A DNA stretch of 27,627 nucleotides from a virus (IMGVR_UViG_3300022890_000089:1-27627); one strand, 5' to 3'; positions 5,626-13,995 are shown, numbered from the stretch's first letter. The notes: a model not told the origin generated them from the sequence alone. Program-made: numbers and translations.

Positions 5626-7881
5626 TTATAATGCTTCTTTTAATCTATCTTTCATTGATTTTGTTTGTAGCCCATCATCTAAAAAGAAAATTGCTTGATC
5701 TCTATCGTTAGGCATAAACGGTGGAACTAAACCGGAGTACTCTTTTCCTTTCATTTTTACACTAAATGTTTCGTTTATTCCTATTGATTTTTGCTTTGAT
5801 CCGTATTTTCTAAACATGGCCTTGCTGACTTCGCTAGTCCTTGCATCACTTACTATTGAAATATACTTCTTCATGTCCATGTTGGCCTTTTTTGCTGCTT
5901 CTAATGACCCAAAGTTCTCTGCTCTTGCTGTTTCTGTTCTTGCTATTGCATCTGCTCTATTATCAGCAACATCAAAAACTGATTTAACTCGTTCACTAAT
6001 CTTTCCTATTCCTTCGCCGTTCATTATTCCCATTCTTAATTGTTGTTTAAGTTTGTTCTCAATATCTGATTCCATTCCTTTTATGTTAGAAAATGTATTA
6101 TTTGATAAAAACTTTATTTGTTCTTCGTTTGGATTAACGTCTTGCTTTGTTGTTTTCTCCACACTTTTCATTCCAGACTCATATAAACTTTTAGTTATTG
6201 CATTGATATAGGGTCTTAATGAATCTAAATTTAAGAAGCTCTTAACCTTATCTATTACTGAGCTTAGCGATTTAATTTGTGTTAGTCTATCTTTTTTTGC
6301 CTCTAGTTTTAATGCTGCCAATATTTCTTTTTCTTTTTCTCTTAATAATCTTTTAAATGTGCCCATGACTTCATTTTCTTTTGGGGCTATTGGGCTACTT
6401 GTCATTAGAGCTTTTTGTTCTTTTTCTTTCTCTGCTTCTTTTTTCATACCTTCTTGATCTTCTTGTTCGTTTTGCCCTAATTTCGGATCACCGAACTTTT
6501 GAAATGCATTTGCCATGTTATCTGATTCGAAAGTATCTCCACCCTCTATTTCCTCTAAACCTTCCTCTCTTCTTAATTCGTTTCTAGTCCTTAGCTTAGT
6601 ATTGATCATCTTTTCATATAGCTCATATTTTCTAAATTCGTCTTCTATATCGTATGTATTAAATTCAAACTTTAATTCTCCACCAAAATCCCACTCACTT
6701 ATTATGTTATTATTGATAAAATATTCTATTGTTCTAAGCAATGGGAGTATAGACTTTCTTTTATTTATTTTGTTTTGTCCTGATTCTGTTGCCTTATTAG
6801 AGTTTTCTGTAAAACCTAGCTCACTTGGTGTTACTCCAAACATTGCCCATGCCAACTTACTAAACCATTGTTGAGACTCTAATAGTTGTAATTCCTGCGA
6901 ACTGAACTGAACATTAACAAAAGATGCATTTTCTGTATTTGTGATTGGTACTCTGTGGAAACTCTTTTTTAATAAACCTGATTGATTAACTTTCATTTGC
7001 ATCTCATTCCATCTGTCTCTGAATGCTTCCATTTCTCCTGCATCTGATCCTGCTAAATTGATAAAACCTCTAGGAATATTGTTGTCTTCAAAGTAATCTA
7101 AATTATACTCCGCAGAATAAAGAAGCGATTGGACTATCTCTTGTATATTTTCGACTGGTGCTCTTCCATATAATTGTTCTGTCTGGGGGTTCTTCTCAAA
7201 CCATACTATTTCCCTTCTTCCGAATGGGATAGGCCTGCTTGTTGTTATAAATCCGAATTGAAAATATGCTGATTGATCCCTTGCTTCAATTAAAGTCATT
7301 CCTTGGCCTTCAAAGTTTTGTTGACCTGTTTGCGGGTTGATTGTCATTCCAATGCTATCTGTAATTATATCCTCTCTGGAGCCATATCGTCCATGTATAT
7401 CCGGATTTTTTAAGAAAGAAGCACCATCTGCACATACTATTTCAACCATTCTGTCATGTTTATCGAACTCTTTAACCCATATCCCTGAGTCCATATCTAA
7501 TAAATCATTTAGCATTTGTCTTAATAAATATTCGAATGATTGATTGTTTGTATTGGGGTTTTCAAAAAAAGCTTCCACTTCTTCTATTTTAGAACTTAAA
7601 ACGTCACTTTGCTCTTTGTCTGAATCTTTTGGCTTAATAGACCAGTCAATAGAAACCACCTCATCTATTATAAGTTGTTTTGCCATTGCTATTTGTGCAG
7701 TTTTGCCTAATCTCCTTAATGTAATAACATCCTTGTATCTTGGTGTTCCGAAAGGCGGTTTAAATAAAAAATTTGGTAAAAGAACTTTATTGATTGCTCC
7801 CCTTGTGCTTTCATCTGCAAATACCACTCTAGGCGGGTTTGCCTTCTGTTCTGTTTTTTTGAAATAATCTAGTAATCCCAT
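5626..7881 (-). CDS. Portal protein fused to a MuF-like minor head protein
   Basis: 751 residues. Residues 1 to about 450 resemble a portal protein: a membrane-free helix/strand body, LDYFEDNNIPRGFI near 262, and FGVTPSELGFTENSNKA near 348, the conserved tail of the clip/wing region. Residues 470 to 560 form a charged linker. Residues 580 to 730 carry MuF (SPP1 gp7-like) features: ARTETARAENFG near 647, YISIVSDARTS near 673 and a final PPFMPNDRDQAIFF. The portal forms the DNA entry ring; MuF proteins act at the portal in assembly. A single polypeptide is less common than two genes. It lies between large terminase and protease as expected. Confidence 0.88.
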   Translation of the reverse strand: MGLLDYFKKTEQKANPPRVVFADESTRGAINKVLLPNFLFKPPFGTPRYKDVITLRRLGKTAQIAMAKQLIIDEVVSIDWSIKPKDSDKEQSDVLSSKIEEVEAFFENPNTNNQSFEYLLRQMLNDLLDMDSGIWVKEFDKHDRMVEIVCADGASFLKNPDIHGRYGSREDIITDSIGMTINPQTGQQNFEGQGMTLIEARDQSAYFQFGFITTSRPIPFGRREIVWFEKNPQTEQLYGRAPVENIQEIVQSLLYSAEYNLDYFEDNNIPRGFINLAGSDAGEMEAFRDRWNEMQMKVNQSGLLKKSFHRVPITNTENASFVNVQFSSQELQLLESQQWFSKLAWAMFGVTPSELGFTENSNKATESGQNKINKRKSILPLLRTIEYFINNNIISEWDFGGELKFEFNTYDIEDEFRKYELYEKMINTKLRTRNELRREEGLEEIEGGDTFESDNMANAFQKFGDPKLGQNEQEDQEGMKKEAEKEKEQKALMTSSPIAPKENEVMGTFKRLLREKEKEILAALKLEAKKDRLTQIKSLSSVIDKVKSFLNLDSLRPYINAITKSLYESGMKSVEKTTKQDVNPNEEQIKFLSNNTFSNIKGMESDIENKLKQQLRMGIMNGEGIGKISERVKSVFDVADNRADAIARTETARAENFGSLEAAKKANMDMKKYISIVSDARTSEVSKAMFRKYGSKQKSIGINETFSVKMKGKEYSGLVPPFMPNDRDQAIFFLDDGLQTKSMKDRLKEAL

Positions 7882-7930
7882 GAGTATTAAAGCTGTGATG
7901 CGTGTGAGGTGATAATATTATATGTTTTTT

Positions 7931-7954
7931 CCTTTTAAATTCTTTATTATAGTG
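7931..7954 (-). promoter_or_regulatory. Divergent copy of the late-type promoter before the portal gene
   Basis: The minus strand reads CACTATAATAAAGAATTTAA then AAGG, matching the late element with several changes. It overlaps the terminase stop. The portal ATG at 7881 is about 58 bases downstream, leaving a leader of roughly 30 bases, unlike the leaderless late genes. Confidence 0.45.
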
Positions 7955-9296
7955 TAATTACTTTTTGCTTTAATTCAAAATACATTCTCATCATCATCGC
8001 ATCACCAATATCGGTTGATCTCCCTATGTGTTCTTTGATCTCATCCTTGCTAATAACTCTCAATTTTCCGTCTTTATCTTGATCTTTTTGTTTTATTTGC
8101 TCCAGATCTTCTATTAATAATACCTTGTCTTCTGATTTTATTCCCTTATAGCATCCGATTAACCCTGAATTGACAAAATTTGCCAAATGGAACCAGCACT
8201 GACTCTTTAAATTTGTGTAATTGTATGTAATTGGCTTATTTTTAGAATATTTCTTTTTTCCGATAGCTGTAGAGTTATTAACAAATCCCTTAATCCCTTG
8301 TGTGTCTTTTACTAATCCGAATCCAACCCCATCATTATCTGCCAAACAATGACTTCTTGGTATTTTATACTTTATTAATATTTCATCTAGCTCCTGTGTT
8401 GAGATATTGTCCATTGTGGTTATTTTTGTTATAAACAATCCATCCCAAAACATCAAAATTGTTTTATCTCTTCCTCTCCCTGCAACATCAATAGTTAAAT
8501 ATTTGTTTCCTCGCTCGGCATCATTTGTAAAAATATCAATAATTGCATCATATTCAAATAATCTATTCGGATCATCATCATATTCCCAGTTGCCTAAAAG
8601 TAGTCTTTCTTTTGTTTGCTTGTCTGCTCTCTTTAAGCTTTCTATGTATGTTTTTGGTATATGTGGGTTATCTTTTGCCAATGCTTGTATAAATACCCTT
8701 GTTTTTGTTATCTTTTTGTCCTTTTCTGCTTTATAAAATTCTAAATATGACCAGTTCTTTGATGGATTAGTACAATAAAGGGCTTTTCCAATGATATTAT
8801 ATTCATCTATTTTGTATCTAAGTCTTGTTAAAAGTATTTGCTTGGCCTTAATTGGTATTTCTGATATTTCGTCTAAGAATGCTCCAGTATACTCTGTTGA
8901 TCCCAATGTGTCGAACTCTGGATCGCTTGGTTGTTGCTTCATATCTTGTAAAATAATCTCTGAATTTTGGAAATTAGGGAAAATAACTGATCCATCCATT
9001 GAATTATACCTGTAATCAATATCTTTCTTAAAGTTGAATATTCCTTTGTTTCCTGATCCTAATATCTCAAATAATGTTTTAAGTGTTGATTGCTTTAATC
9101 TCTTTAGTTCTGCTCTTCCAATTAACCATCTTGTTCCAGGATAACGCATACAATTTAATACTATCCAAAAGCATCCAAGTAGACTCTTTCCTCCACCTGC
9201 TCCGCCACCAAATAATAATTCCTCTGTTGTTTCATCATTTAGAACCTCTAATGCTTCAAATTGTTTTATTGTCGGCTTGAACTTTATCTCTTTCAT
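7947..9296 (-). CDS. terL: Terminase large subunit (packaging ATPase/nuclease)
   Basis: 449 residues. The ATPase domain has Walker A GGGAGGGKS at 30-38 and Walker B/catalytic AFLDE at 139-143. A motif-III-like YCTNPS follows near 174. The RNase H-like nuclease domain has YLTIDVAGRGRDKT (Asp270), ADNDGVGFG (Asp320/Asp322) and STDIGDAMMM (Asp429/Asp432). It cuts and pumps viral DNA into the prohead through the portal encoded next. It overlaps the small-subunit gene by 41 bases. All key residues are present. Confidence 0.95.
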   Translation of the reverse strand: MKEIKFKPTIKQFEALEVLNDETTEELLFGGGAGGGKSLLGCFWIVLNCMRYPGTRWLIGRAELKRLKQSTLKTLFEILGSGNKGIFNFKKDIDYRYNSMDGSVIFPNFQNSEIILQDMKQQPSDPEFDTLGSTEYTGAFLDEISEIPIKAKQILLTRLRYKIDEYNIIGKALYCTNPSKNWSYLEFYKAEKDKKITKTRVFIQALAKDNPHIPKTYIESLKRADKQTKERLLLGNWEYDDDPNRLFEYDAIIDIFTNDAERGNKYLTIDVAGRGRDKTILMFWDGLFITKITTMDNISTQELDEILIKYKIPRSHCLADNDGVGFGLVKDTQGIKGFVNNSTAIGKKKYSKNKPITYNYTNLKSQCWFHLANFVNSGLIGCYKGIKSEDKVLLIEDLEQIKQKDQDKDGKLRVISKDEIKEHIGRSTDIGDAMMMRMYFELKQKVITL

Positions 9297-9657
9297 TAGG
9301 ATTTATGATGCTTACTTGAACATTAGTGGTTTTGCTTCCAGAATGTTCTATGTTTATTTGTTCTCCATAACCCCTGTCTCTGTTTTTAGTCTTATTGAAA
9401 TGTAATACAACGGCTGGATTTTTGTCTCTAAGTAAACTAATTAGTGCACTTTCCCCAAAATCTTTCAAATTTAACCTAGCAAGTTCTATTTCTTCTTTGA
9501 ATTTTGGTATTTCTAACCATCTATAAAATGTTTTAGGTGACTTAACATTTGCTTTTGCACAACTTACTATTAATAATCCCATATTCTTTTTGAATATTTC
9601 TATAAAATCAATTTGTCTTTGGGTCAAATTGTTTGTCTTTTTTGTCTTTTTTGCCAT
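9256..9657 (-). CDS. terS: Terminase small subunit
   Basis: From ATG 9657 the protein is 133 residues and starts MAKKTKKTNNLTQRQ. An N-terminal helix-turn-helix region (NLTQRQIDFIEIF...SCAKANVKSPKTFYRWL) resembles terminase small subunits that recognise the packaging site. The frame is open to 9681, but 9657 is preferred because GGAGGAG lies 10 to 12 bases upstream and the preceding gene ends at 9660. It overlaps the start of the large subunit. Family assignment rests on the HTH, size and context. Confidence 0.8.
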   Translation of the reverse strand: MAKKTKKTNNLTQRQIDFIEIFKKNMGLLIVSCAKANVKSPKTFYRWLEIPKFKEEIELARLNLKDFGESALISLLRDKNPAVVLHFNKTKNRDRGYGEQINIEHSGSKTTNVQVSIINPNERDKVQADNKTI

Positions 9658-9659
9658 TT

Positions 9660-10187
9660 TTATACATCTCCTCCAAGCCATATATTCTCTTTGCCAAAAA
9701 CTCCTTTTAATTGCTTGGCCAAGTTTCCAATTTGTCCGTTGTATCTATCTAAAAATTCCTTTAATTTAGTTTCTGATTCTTTTGAATATCCTGCTTCATA
9801 ATAACTTGATTCGTCGTGTATTTCTACCTTTTTACAGTAACTTGATATAAATCTTAGAAATTCTGCCACTTTTATGTGTGTTTTGTATCCTGCATAGTGT
9901 GTTTTTATGAATCCTGAACAAAACCAATCCTCATCATCTAACTCTCCTACTTCATTTCTCTTTATTGTTTCGCTTTCTAAATCGTATCCTTCTCTTTTTT
10001 TTACTGTTTTTACTTTATGGAAATGTAGTCCTATCCATTCAGATTTTTCGTCTGGATTGATTATTAGTTTATTCCATCCTCTTTCTTCAATTTTAAACCC
10101 TAATTGGACTGCGATTTCCTCGGCCCTTATTAAAAGTGTCTCTGGTTCCTTTTCTCTCACAAAAGTATAATGTATTGTCAATCCCAT
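9660..10187 (-). CDS. Conserved viral protein beginning MGLTIHY, unknown function
   Basis: 175 residues. The N-terminal MGLTIHYTFVREKEPE followed by RAEEIAVQLGFKIEERGW, and the later WIGLHFHKV and FIKTHYAGYKTHI, look like a folded alpha/beta protein of a family I associate with plasmids and phages under no known function. It lies between the methyltransferase and terminase genes. A 17-bp palindrome lies just upstream. There is no good ribosome site at the ATG, which may be near a transcript start. Confidence 0.7.
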   Translation of the reverse strand: MGLTIHYTFVREKEPETLLIRAEEIAVQLGFKIEERGWNKLIINPDEKSEWIGLHFHKVKTVKKREGYDLESETIKRNEVGELDDEDWFCSGFIKTHYAGYKTHIKVAEFLRFISSYCKKVEIHDESSYYEAGYSKESETKLKEFLDRYNGQIGNLAKQLKGVFGKENIWLGGDV

Positions 10188-10206
10188 TTTAATATTAGAT
10201 AATATT

Positions 10207-10223
10207 AAGACTTTTAAAGTCTT
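10207..10223 (-). promoter_or_regulatory. 17-bp perfect palindrome at the methyltransferase/MGLTIHY-gene junction
   Basis: AAGACTTTTAAAGTCTT covers the last base of the methyltransferase stop codon and the start of the intergenic space, 20 bases before the next ATG. It could be a protein-binding site or a short hairpin. A second imperfect palindrome (TAATATTAGATAATATTA) follows at 10192-10209. Confidence 0.35.
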
Positions 10224-11491
10224 TAGTAATCTGGGAATTCTCCTTTAATTTTTGGCTTTGCCTGTTCAATCTTTTCTGCTTTTTTGTTTGTTAATTTTTC
10301 CCATCTTTCTATGATCACTGAACAGTATATTGGGTCTAGTTCCATCATATAACATTTTCTGTTTGTTTGTTCGCATGATATTAAGGTACTTCCACTGCCT
10401 CCAAACAAATCTAATACTATATTGTCTTTATTTGAACTGTTCTTTATTGCCTTACCACATAATTCTAATGGTTTCATTGTTGGGTGTAGCTTTGAACTGT
10501 GTGGTTTATCAAATTCCCAGACATCTGATTCATCTCTTTGATCTAAATGTTTGATTTTTTCTCCTTCCTTCCAACCATATAAAATTGGTTCAAATTTTGG
10601 GTGATAATCTTTCCTGCTTAATACAAAGTTTGATTTATTCCATATAATTGTGCTACTCCAGTGTCCACCTAATCTCTCAAAACTCTCCATGATCGTTCCG
10701 CATTCCTTGCAACTCATAAATATATAATAAGGCCCATCACAATTTTCTAAATATCTGCTTAAATATTCATTTGTAAATACTCTAAATTCCTCTCTACTCA
10801 TATTATCATTTTCGATTGTTCTTTTATTCTTTGATTTTGCCATTTCTTGTTGAATTTTTGATTGTTTTTCCAACGGCATTGCACCACCACCACAAATATT
10901 CACGTTATAAGGAGGGTCAGTGAACACCATATCTGCCTTTTTTTGGCCCATTAATGCGCTTACGTTCTCTTTTATTGTTGCATCTCCACACATTAGTCTA
11001 TGGTTTCCTAATTGCCATATTTGACATATTTGTGCCTTATATTTTGGATCTTTGAGTGCTTTCTCTTGATCGAAGTTGTCTTCATTTGTTTCGTCCCATA
11101 TATTGCTTATTTCTTGAGAATCAAACCCTGTAGAATCAAAGAAGTCTGTATCTTCTAAATCATGGAATTCTTCTTTTAATATATCAAAGTCGAATCCTGT
11201 ATCTAAGTTAAGTTTATTGTGTGCTATCCTATAAGCTTTCTTTTGCGGTTCTGTTAAGTTTGTTAATTTAATTATATCAATATCCTTGTCTTTGTAGTTA
11301 GTTATTTGTTTTAGTGCTTTTAATCTTCCGTGTCCTTCTATTATTTCGTTATTTTCATCTATGGCTATTGGATCGTTATAACCGAAATTTATTATGCTCT
11401 CTTTTATCTTGTCTATTTGGTTCTCTGTGTGAATCTTTGCGTTTTTTTTGTATTCTTTTATTTCGTTTATGTTTATTTTTTCTATTTGCAT
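10223..11491 (-). CDS. ParB/Srx-like domain fused to a beta-class DNA N4/N6 methyltransferase
   Basis: 422 residues. Residues 1 to about 110 match the ParB/sulfiredoxin-like module often fused to phage methyltransferases (IDENNEIIEGHGRLKAL near 44 to 60, then AYRIAHNKL). The methyltransferase domain has catalytic DPPYNV at 192-197, HPTMKP at 336-341 and the AdoMet-binding DLFGGSGST at 361-369. This order (catalytic motif first) marks the beta class acting on N6 of adenine or N4 of cytosine. A good AAGGAG precedes the ATG. It is likely cotranscribed with the AbrB-like gene and may protect viral DNA from restriction. Specificity cannot be read. Confidence 0.92.
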   Translation of the reverse strand: MQIEKININEIKEYKKNAKIHTENQIDKIKESIINFGYNDPIAIDENNEIIEGHGRLKALKQITNYKDKDIDIIKLTNLTEPQKKAYRIAHNKLNLDTGFDFDILKEEFHDLEDTDFFDSTGFDSQEISNIWDETNEDNFDQEKALKDPKYKAQICQIWQLGNHRLMCGDATIKENVSALMGQKKADMVFTDPPYNVNICGGGAMPLEKQSKIQQEMAKSKNKRTIENDNMSREEFRVFTNEYLSRYLENCDGPYYIFMSCKECGTIMESFERLGGHWSSTIIWNKSNFVLSRKDYHPKFEPILYGWKEGEKIKHLDQRDESDVWEFDKPHSSKLHPTMKPLELCGKAIKNSSNKDNIVLDLFGGSGSTLISCEQTNRKCYMMELDPIYCSVIIERWEKLTNKKAEKIEQAKPKIKGEFPDY

Positions 11492-11506
11492 TGTTTACTC
11501 CTTAGT

Positions 11507-11683
11507 TTATTCATTTTTTAGTTCCTTTATTTTGTTTTTAATTAATGCACTTTCATCTATTATGTCTTTCATCTTTATTATTAAAACTTCATCTCCCGGT
11601 TCTATGCTTGATCTTCTTGGGATTCCTGCTAGTTTTTGTCCTGACTTCCCTATTTTGTATGCTTTCGCTGTTACTGTTTCCAT
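11507..11683 (-). CDS. AbrB/SpoVT-like DNA-binding protein
   Basis: 58 residues from ATG 11683. The pattern AKAYKIGKSGQKLAGIPRR followed by IEPGDEVLIIKM is the swapped-hairpin AbrB/MazE fold common in archaeal regulators and antitoxins. A short charged helix completes it. It is about 28 bases from an early-type TATA box, so probably leaderless, and directly precedes the methyltransferase gene. Likely a regulator of its own promoter or the late switch. No toxin partner is visible next to it. Confidence 0.75.
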   Translation of the reverse strand: METVTAKAYKIGKSGQKLAGIPRRSSIEPGDEVLIIKMKDIIDESALIKNKIKELKNE

Positions 11684-11707
11684 GTTAATATTAATAAATA
11701 TTAGATT

Positions 11708-11722
11708 ATTTAAATGTTTCTA
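11708..11722 (-). promoter_or_regulatory. Early-type promoter of the AbrB-methyltransferase operon
   Basis: The minus strand reads TAGAAACATTTAAAT. It begins inside the T-run of the upstream terminator, so termination and re-initiation are packed together. The ATG at 11683 is about 28 bases from the TATA centre. Confidence 0.65.
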
Positions 11723-11754
11723 AAAAACTTAAGGGAATTCACGTTCCCTTAAGT
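11722..11754 (-). terminator. Hairpin-plus-T6 terminator
   Basis: An 11-bp perfect inverted repeat (ACTTAAGGGAA / TTCCCTTAAGT, 11727-11737 and 11744-11754) with a six-base loop is followed on the minus strand by TTTTTT. It ends the coiled-coil gene transcript. On the plus strand no T-run follows, so it works only in the gene direction. Confidence 0.75.
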
Positions 11755-11800
11755 AAAAGAGGTGATAATAGTTTAAATATTAGATAATATTTAAATCTAT

Positions 11801-12232
11801 CTATTTTAATTTTGCTTTCTGCATAATTTTATGTAGATCAGACTTTACTGTTTTTAAATTGTCTTGGTAAGACTTAAGTGCGTTTTCTTGCTGCTTAATC
11901 TTCTCTCTAACATTTTCTAATTCAGTGAACTTTTGAACTTCTTTAAGTTTTTCAATAAATTCTTTTTGTTCATCTGTTGGCTCTTTAGTTTTTTTTATTA
12001 TAGCTACTTCTTGCTCTTTTAGCTCTTCTACTAGCTTTTCTGTTCTGTTTACTACTTCTTGTGCTTTTGACTTTGAGCTTTCAATATTTGTTCTTAATTG
12101 CTTTATTCCCTTTTCATTAAACTCTTTGGTCATTGTTGCCTTTGTGAACTCTGTAGATTGCTCTTCAAAAACAGTTAAAATCTTTCTTCTTTCATCATAT
12201 TCTAATTTTCTTGCTTGTTCTTTTGTTTCCAT
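11801..12232 (-). CDS. Long coiled-coil protein, unknown function
   Basis: 143 residues, nearly all charged helix with heptad-like spacing (SKAQEVVNRTEKLVEELKEQ, then LENVREKIKQQENALKSY). Length and composition suggest an elongated coiled coil with two segments separated near KKTKEPTDEQK. GGAGG lies before the ATG. It sits between a winged-helix gene and a strong terminator. No family assigned; a structural or adaptor role is possible. Confidence 0.65.
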   Translation of the reverse strand: METKEQARKLEYDERRKILTVFEEQSTEFTKATMTKEFNEKGIKQLRTNIESSKSKAQEVVNRTEKLVEELKEQEVAIIKKTKEPTDEQKEFIEKLKEVQKFTELENVREKIKQQENALKSYQDNLKTVKSDLHKIMQKAKLK

Positions 12233-12247
12233 TTTTATTCCTCCAGT

Positions 12248-12514
12248 TTAATTTGAATAATAAAGTATCTTTATTTTATTGAGTAGTTTTCTTAATTTAT
12301 CGCCTTTGTTTGTCAGCTTTAATGAATATCCTCGGTCTTTGTTAGTTGTTATCTCTTTTAAAATTATCCCCTTTGTTTCCCATCGATTTATTATATGAAA
12401 CATATTTATATATGTTAATTTACAATATTTGGCCGCGGTCATCATATTTGGCCCCTTTTTGTGTATAAAATTTAATACATCAATGTTTCTTTCTTTTATT
12501 GTTCCTACATACAT
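12248..12514 (-). CDS. Winged-helix transcription regulator, MarR-like
   Basis: 88 residues. NIDVLNFIHKKGPNMMTAAKYCKLTYINMFHIINRWE forms helix-turn-helix, and GIILKEITTNKDRGYSLKLTNKG a beta wing ending in the typical LTxKG of MarR-like proteins. An early-type TATA lies about 37 bases upstream, leaving a leader of about 12 bases. It likely controls viral transcription; its target is unknown. Confidence 0.75.
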   Translation of the reverse strand: MYVGTIKERNIDVLNFIHKKGPNMMTAAKYCKLTYINMFHIINRWETKGIILKEITTNKDRGYSLKLTNKGDKLRKLLNKIKILYYSN

Positions 12515-12547
12515 TCTTTTTACCCAATGATTCTAATATTTAATAAT

Positions 12548-12562
12548 ATTTAAATGTTTCTA
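12548..12562 (-). promoter_or_regulatory. Early-type promoter of the winged-helix gene
   Basis: The minus strand reads TAGAAACATTTAAAT. The first TAG (12562-12560) is the stop codon of the small HNH gene. Confidence 0.65.
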
Positions 12563-12778
12563 CTTTTGCTGTCCACAGGCTATTCTTTGAGCAGCAGAAA
12601 ACAATTTGTGGCACTTAGAGCACACCATTTTGATATTTCTATGATTATATGTTCCCCCTTGAAAGCCTGGCCTTATTCTGTGTGGCTCTAATGTTCCTAC
12701 TTGGTCTTCGTGTTCGTTACATTCCTCACAAGTAAACCATACAATTTCTCTCATTAGTTTTAATCTCCTAGAATCCAT
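12560..12778 (-). CDS. Small HNH-type nuclease
   Basis: 72 residues. CEECNEHE (first zinc knuckle), LEPHRIRPGFQGGTY near residue 30, then HRNIKMVCSKCHKLF follow the zinc-bound HNH layout: CxxC, HRI, N, CxxCH. It overlaps the RusA gene by 11 bases, suggesting a joint role in DNA processing. It is free-standing and short, so it may be a nicking enzyme or a recombination partner rather than a homing nuclease. Confidence 0.75.
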   Translation of the reverse strand: MDSRRLKLMREIVWFTCEECNEHEDQVGTLEPHRIRPGFQGGTYNHRNIKMVCSKCHKLFSAAQRIACGQQK

Positions 12779-13136
12779 TTATAGTTATCTCGGCTTTTTC
12801 TTCATTTGATTGGATTTTCTCCATTGTATGTTTAAAGATTCCCTTATCATCTATTCCTAATGCATCGAAAACAGAATCAACTAAAAACTTTTCTCTATTT
12901 GAAATATCCTTGCGCTTAACTTTTCCTTTTTTAGTGTACCAATTTTCGTATATTTTAATATTAACCTGTAGTTTGTTAGCATTTGAGAAGAAAAGCCCAT
13001 TGTCTTTTTCGAACTCAATTATTTCTTTAATTCTTTCTCTTAATTCTTTGGCTTCTGGTTTAAGATACTTTCTTACTCCATGTTGTCCGTATAAATGGTT
13101 TATTGTTGGTGTTTTAAATGGTATTGTTATTTTCAT
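12768..13136 (-). CDS. rusA: RusA-like Holliday junction resolvase
   Basis: 122 residues. Typical start KITIPFKTPTINHLYG, and RKDISNREKFLVDSVFDALG near 76 with DDKGIF near 96, giving the conserved acidic residues (Asp77, Asp87, Asp91, Asp96/97) and Asn80/Lys83 of RusA endonucleases. It resolves four-way junctions formed by recombination or replication before packaging. It sits in a short operon with SWIM and HNH genes. Length fits the family (about 120). Confidence 0.88.
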   Translation of the reverse strand: MKITIPFKTPTINHLYGQHGVRKYLKPEAKELRERIKEIIEFEKDNGLFFSNANKLQVNIKIYENWYTKKGKVKRKDISNREKFLVDSVFDALGIDDKGIFKHTMEKIQSNEEKAEITINGF

Positions 13137-13137
13137 T

Positions 13138-13323
13138 TTATAATGTTTTAATCATTTCTTGCATTTCTTCTATTTGTTTTTCATATTTTTTTATTCTATC
13201 GTTTGCCAATTTCATCATTTCTGGCCTTGTTTCTTTTTTTGCTCTTTCAATAATTCTGTCATCAATTTCAATTAATCCCATATAGTCATTTATACCTTGT
13301 TTTAAGATTTCTTTAAAATTCAT
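13138..13323 (-). CDS. Small coiled-coil protein
   Basis: 61 residues, helical and charged throughout, ending KYEKQIEEMQEMIKTL. The ATG overlaps the stop of the SWIM gene as ATGA. It ends one base before RusA. No family recognised. Confidence 0.6.
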   Translation of the reverse strand: MNFKEILKQGINDYMGLIEIDDRIIERAKKETRPEMMKLANDRIKKYEKQIEEMQEMIKTL

Positions 13324-13682
13324 AATATTACCTCAAGTATTTCTTTTGATTTTTTTATATGCTTACATTCATACTCGTCACTTTCTGCGCGATTTATTGT
13401 ACAATTTGGGCAATCACATATAGTATTTGATACTTTTTTTAAAAATGGATCGTATTCTATATCTACTGTCCAAAAGTCTTTTTTAATAATTCTGTCAATT
13501 TTTTCTTCTTTCTTTCTTTGTAAATAGGTAAAAGTGAGAATACTATTCCCTGATCTTTCTGTTTCTGTAAATGGAATTAATATCTGCTTTTCTGTAAATA
13601 ATTCTTTTAATACATCCAAACGGGCTTGTTTTTTCATTAAATCGTATTCTTTTTGGAATTCTTCACTATTTTCTTCATACAT
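13320..13682 (-). CDS. SWIM zinc-finger protein
   Basis: 120 residues. The C-terminus has CDC at 89-91 and CKH at 106-108, the CxC-xn-CxH signature of SWIM zinc fingers, placed as usual after a beta strand (VSNTICDC). The N-terminal part is helical and polar. SWIM proteins bind DNA or partner proteins; archaeal examples are linked with recombination mediators. The gene is two bases from RusA's neighbour, so a recombination role is plausible. An extra Cys94 lies in the loop. Confidence 0.7.
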   Translation of the reverse strand: MYEENSEEFQKEYDLMKKQARLDVLKELFTEKQILIPFTETERSGNSILTFTYLQRKKEEKIDRIIKKDFWTVDIEYDPFLKKVSNTICDCPNCTINRAESDEYECKHIKKSKEILEVIL

Positions 13683-13683
13683 T

Positions 13684-13995
13684 TTATATTTTCTCCATTT
13701 TTACCATGTCGCCTATTTTCCAGCTCTTTGTTTCGTTTGTTTCTGGTATTGAGATCATTTTATATTTATTTCTATTGGGCCTAATTTTTGAAACAATATC
13801 TTGGTTTTTTAAGAAGATTATTTTGTCTCCTATTTTTATTAAACTTCTTTCTTCTAGTCTCTTTAATGAACGTTTTAACGTTCCCATAATGCTACTATCG
13901 AATTTATTATAAATCTTTTTGCACATTTCTTCTATTGTATATTCTTTCTTGCTTGACAATTTTAATACTAAGTTTTGAATCTTACCGTTTCTCAT
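13684..13995 (-). CDS. Winged-helix-like DNA-binding protein, unknown target
   Basis: 103 residues. EYTIEEMCKKIYNKFDSSIMGTLKRSLKRLEERSLIKIGDKI fits helix-turn-helix plus wing. The tail (SWKIGDMVKMEKI) may be another strand pair. The ATG overlaps the stop of a 15-codon leader as ATGA, so expression is likely coupled to it. Confidence 0.6.
   Translation of the reverse strand: MRNGKIQNLVLKLSSKKEYTIEEMCKKIYNKFDSSIMGTLKRSLKRLEERSLIKIGDKIIFLKNQDIVSKIRPNRNKYKMISIPETNETKSWKIGDMVKMEKI

Noticed and set aside
1769-9801. Numerous plus-strand open frames of 60 to 130 codons across the structural genes
   Set aside because: All are antisense to strong genes (connector, capsid, portal, terminase). They have hydrophobic, low-complexity translations typical of shadows and no ribosome sites.
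11507-11683. Toxin-antitoxin pair with the AbrB-like protein as antitoxin
   Set aside because: The adjacent gene is a methyltransferase and no small toxin-like frame lies beside it.
11771-11794. Palindrome TTTAAATATT-AGAT-AATATTTAAA as an operator
   Set aside because: The palindrome is perfect over ten base pairs, but the bases are only A and T apart from one G, and similar stretches occur around other promoters, so chance or TATA composition explains it.
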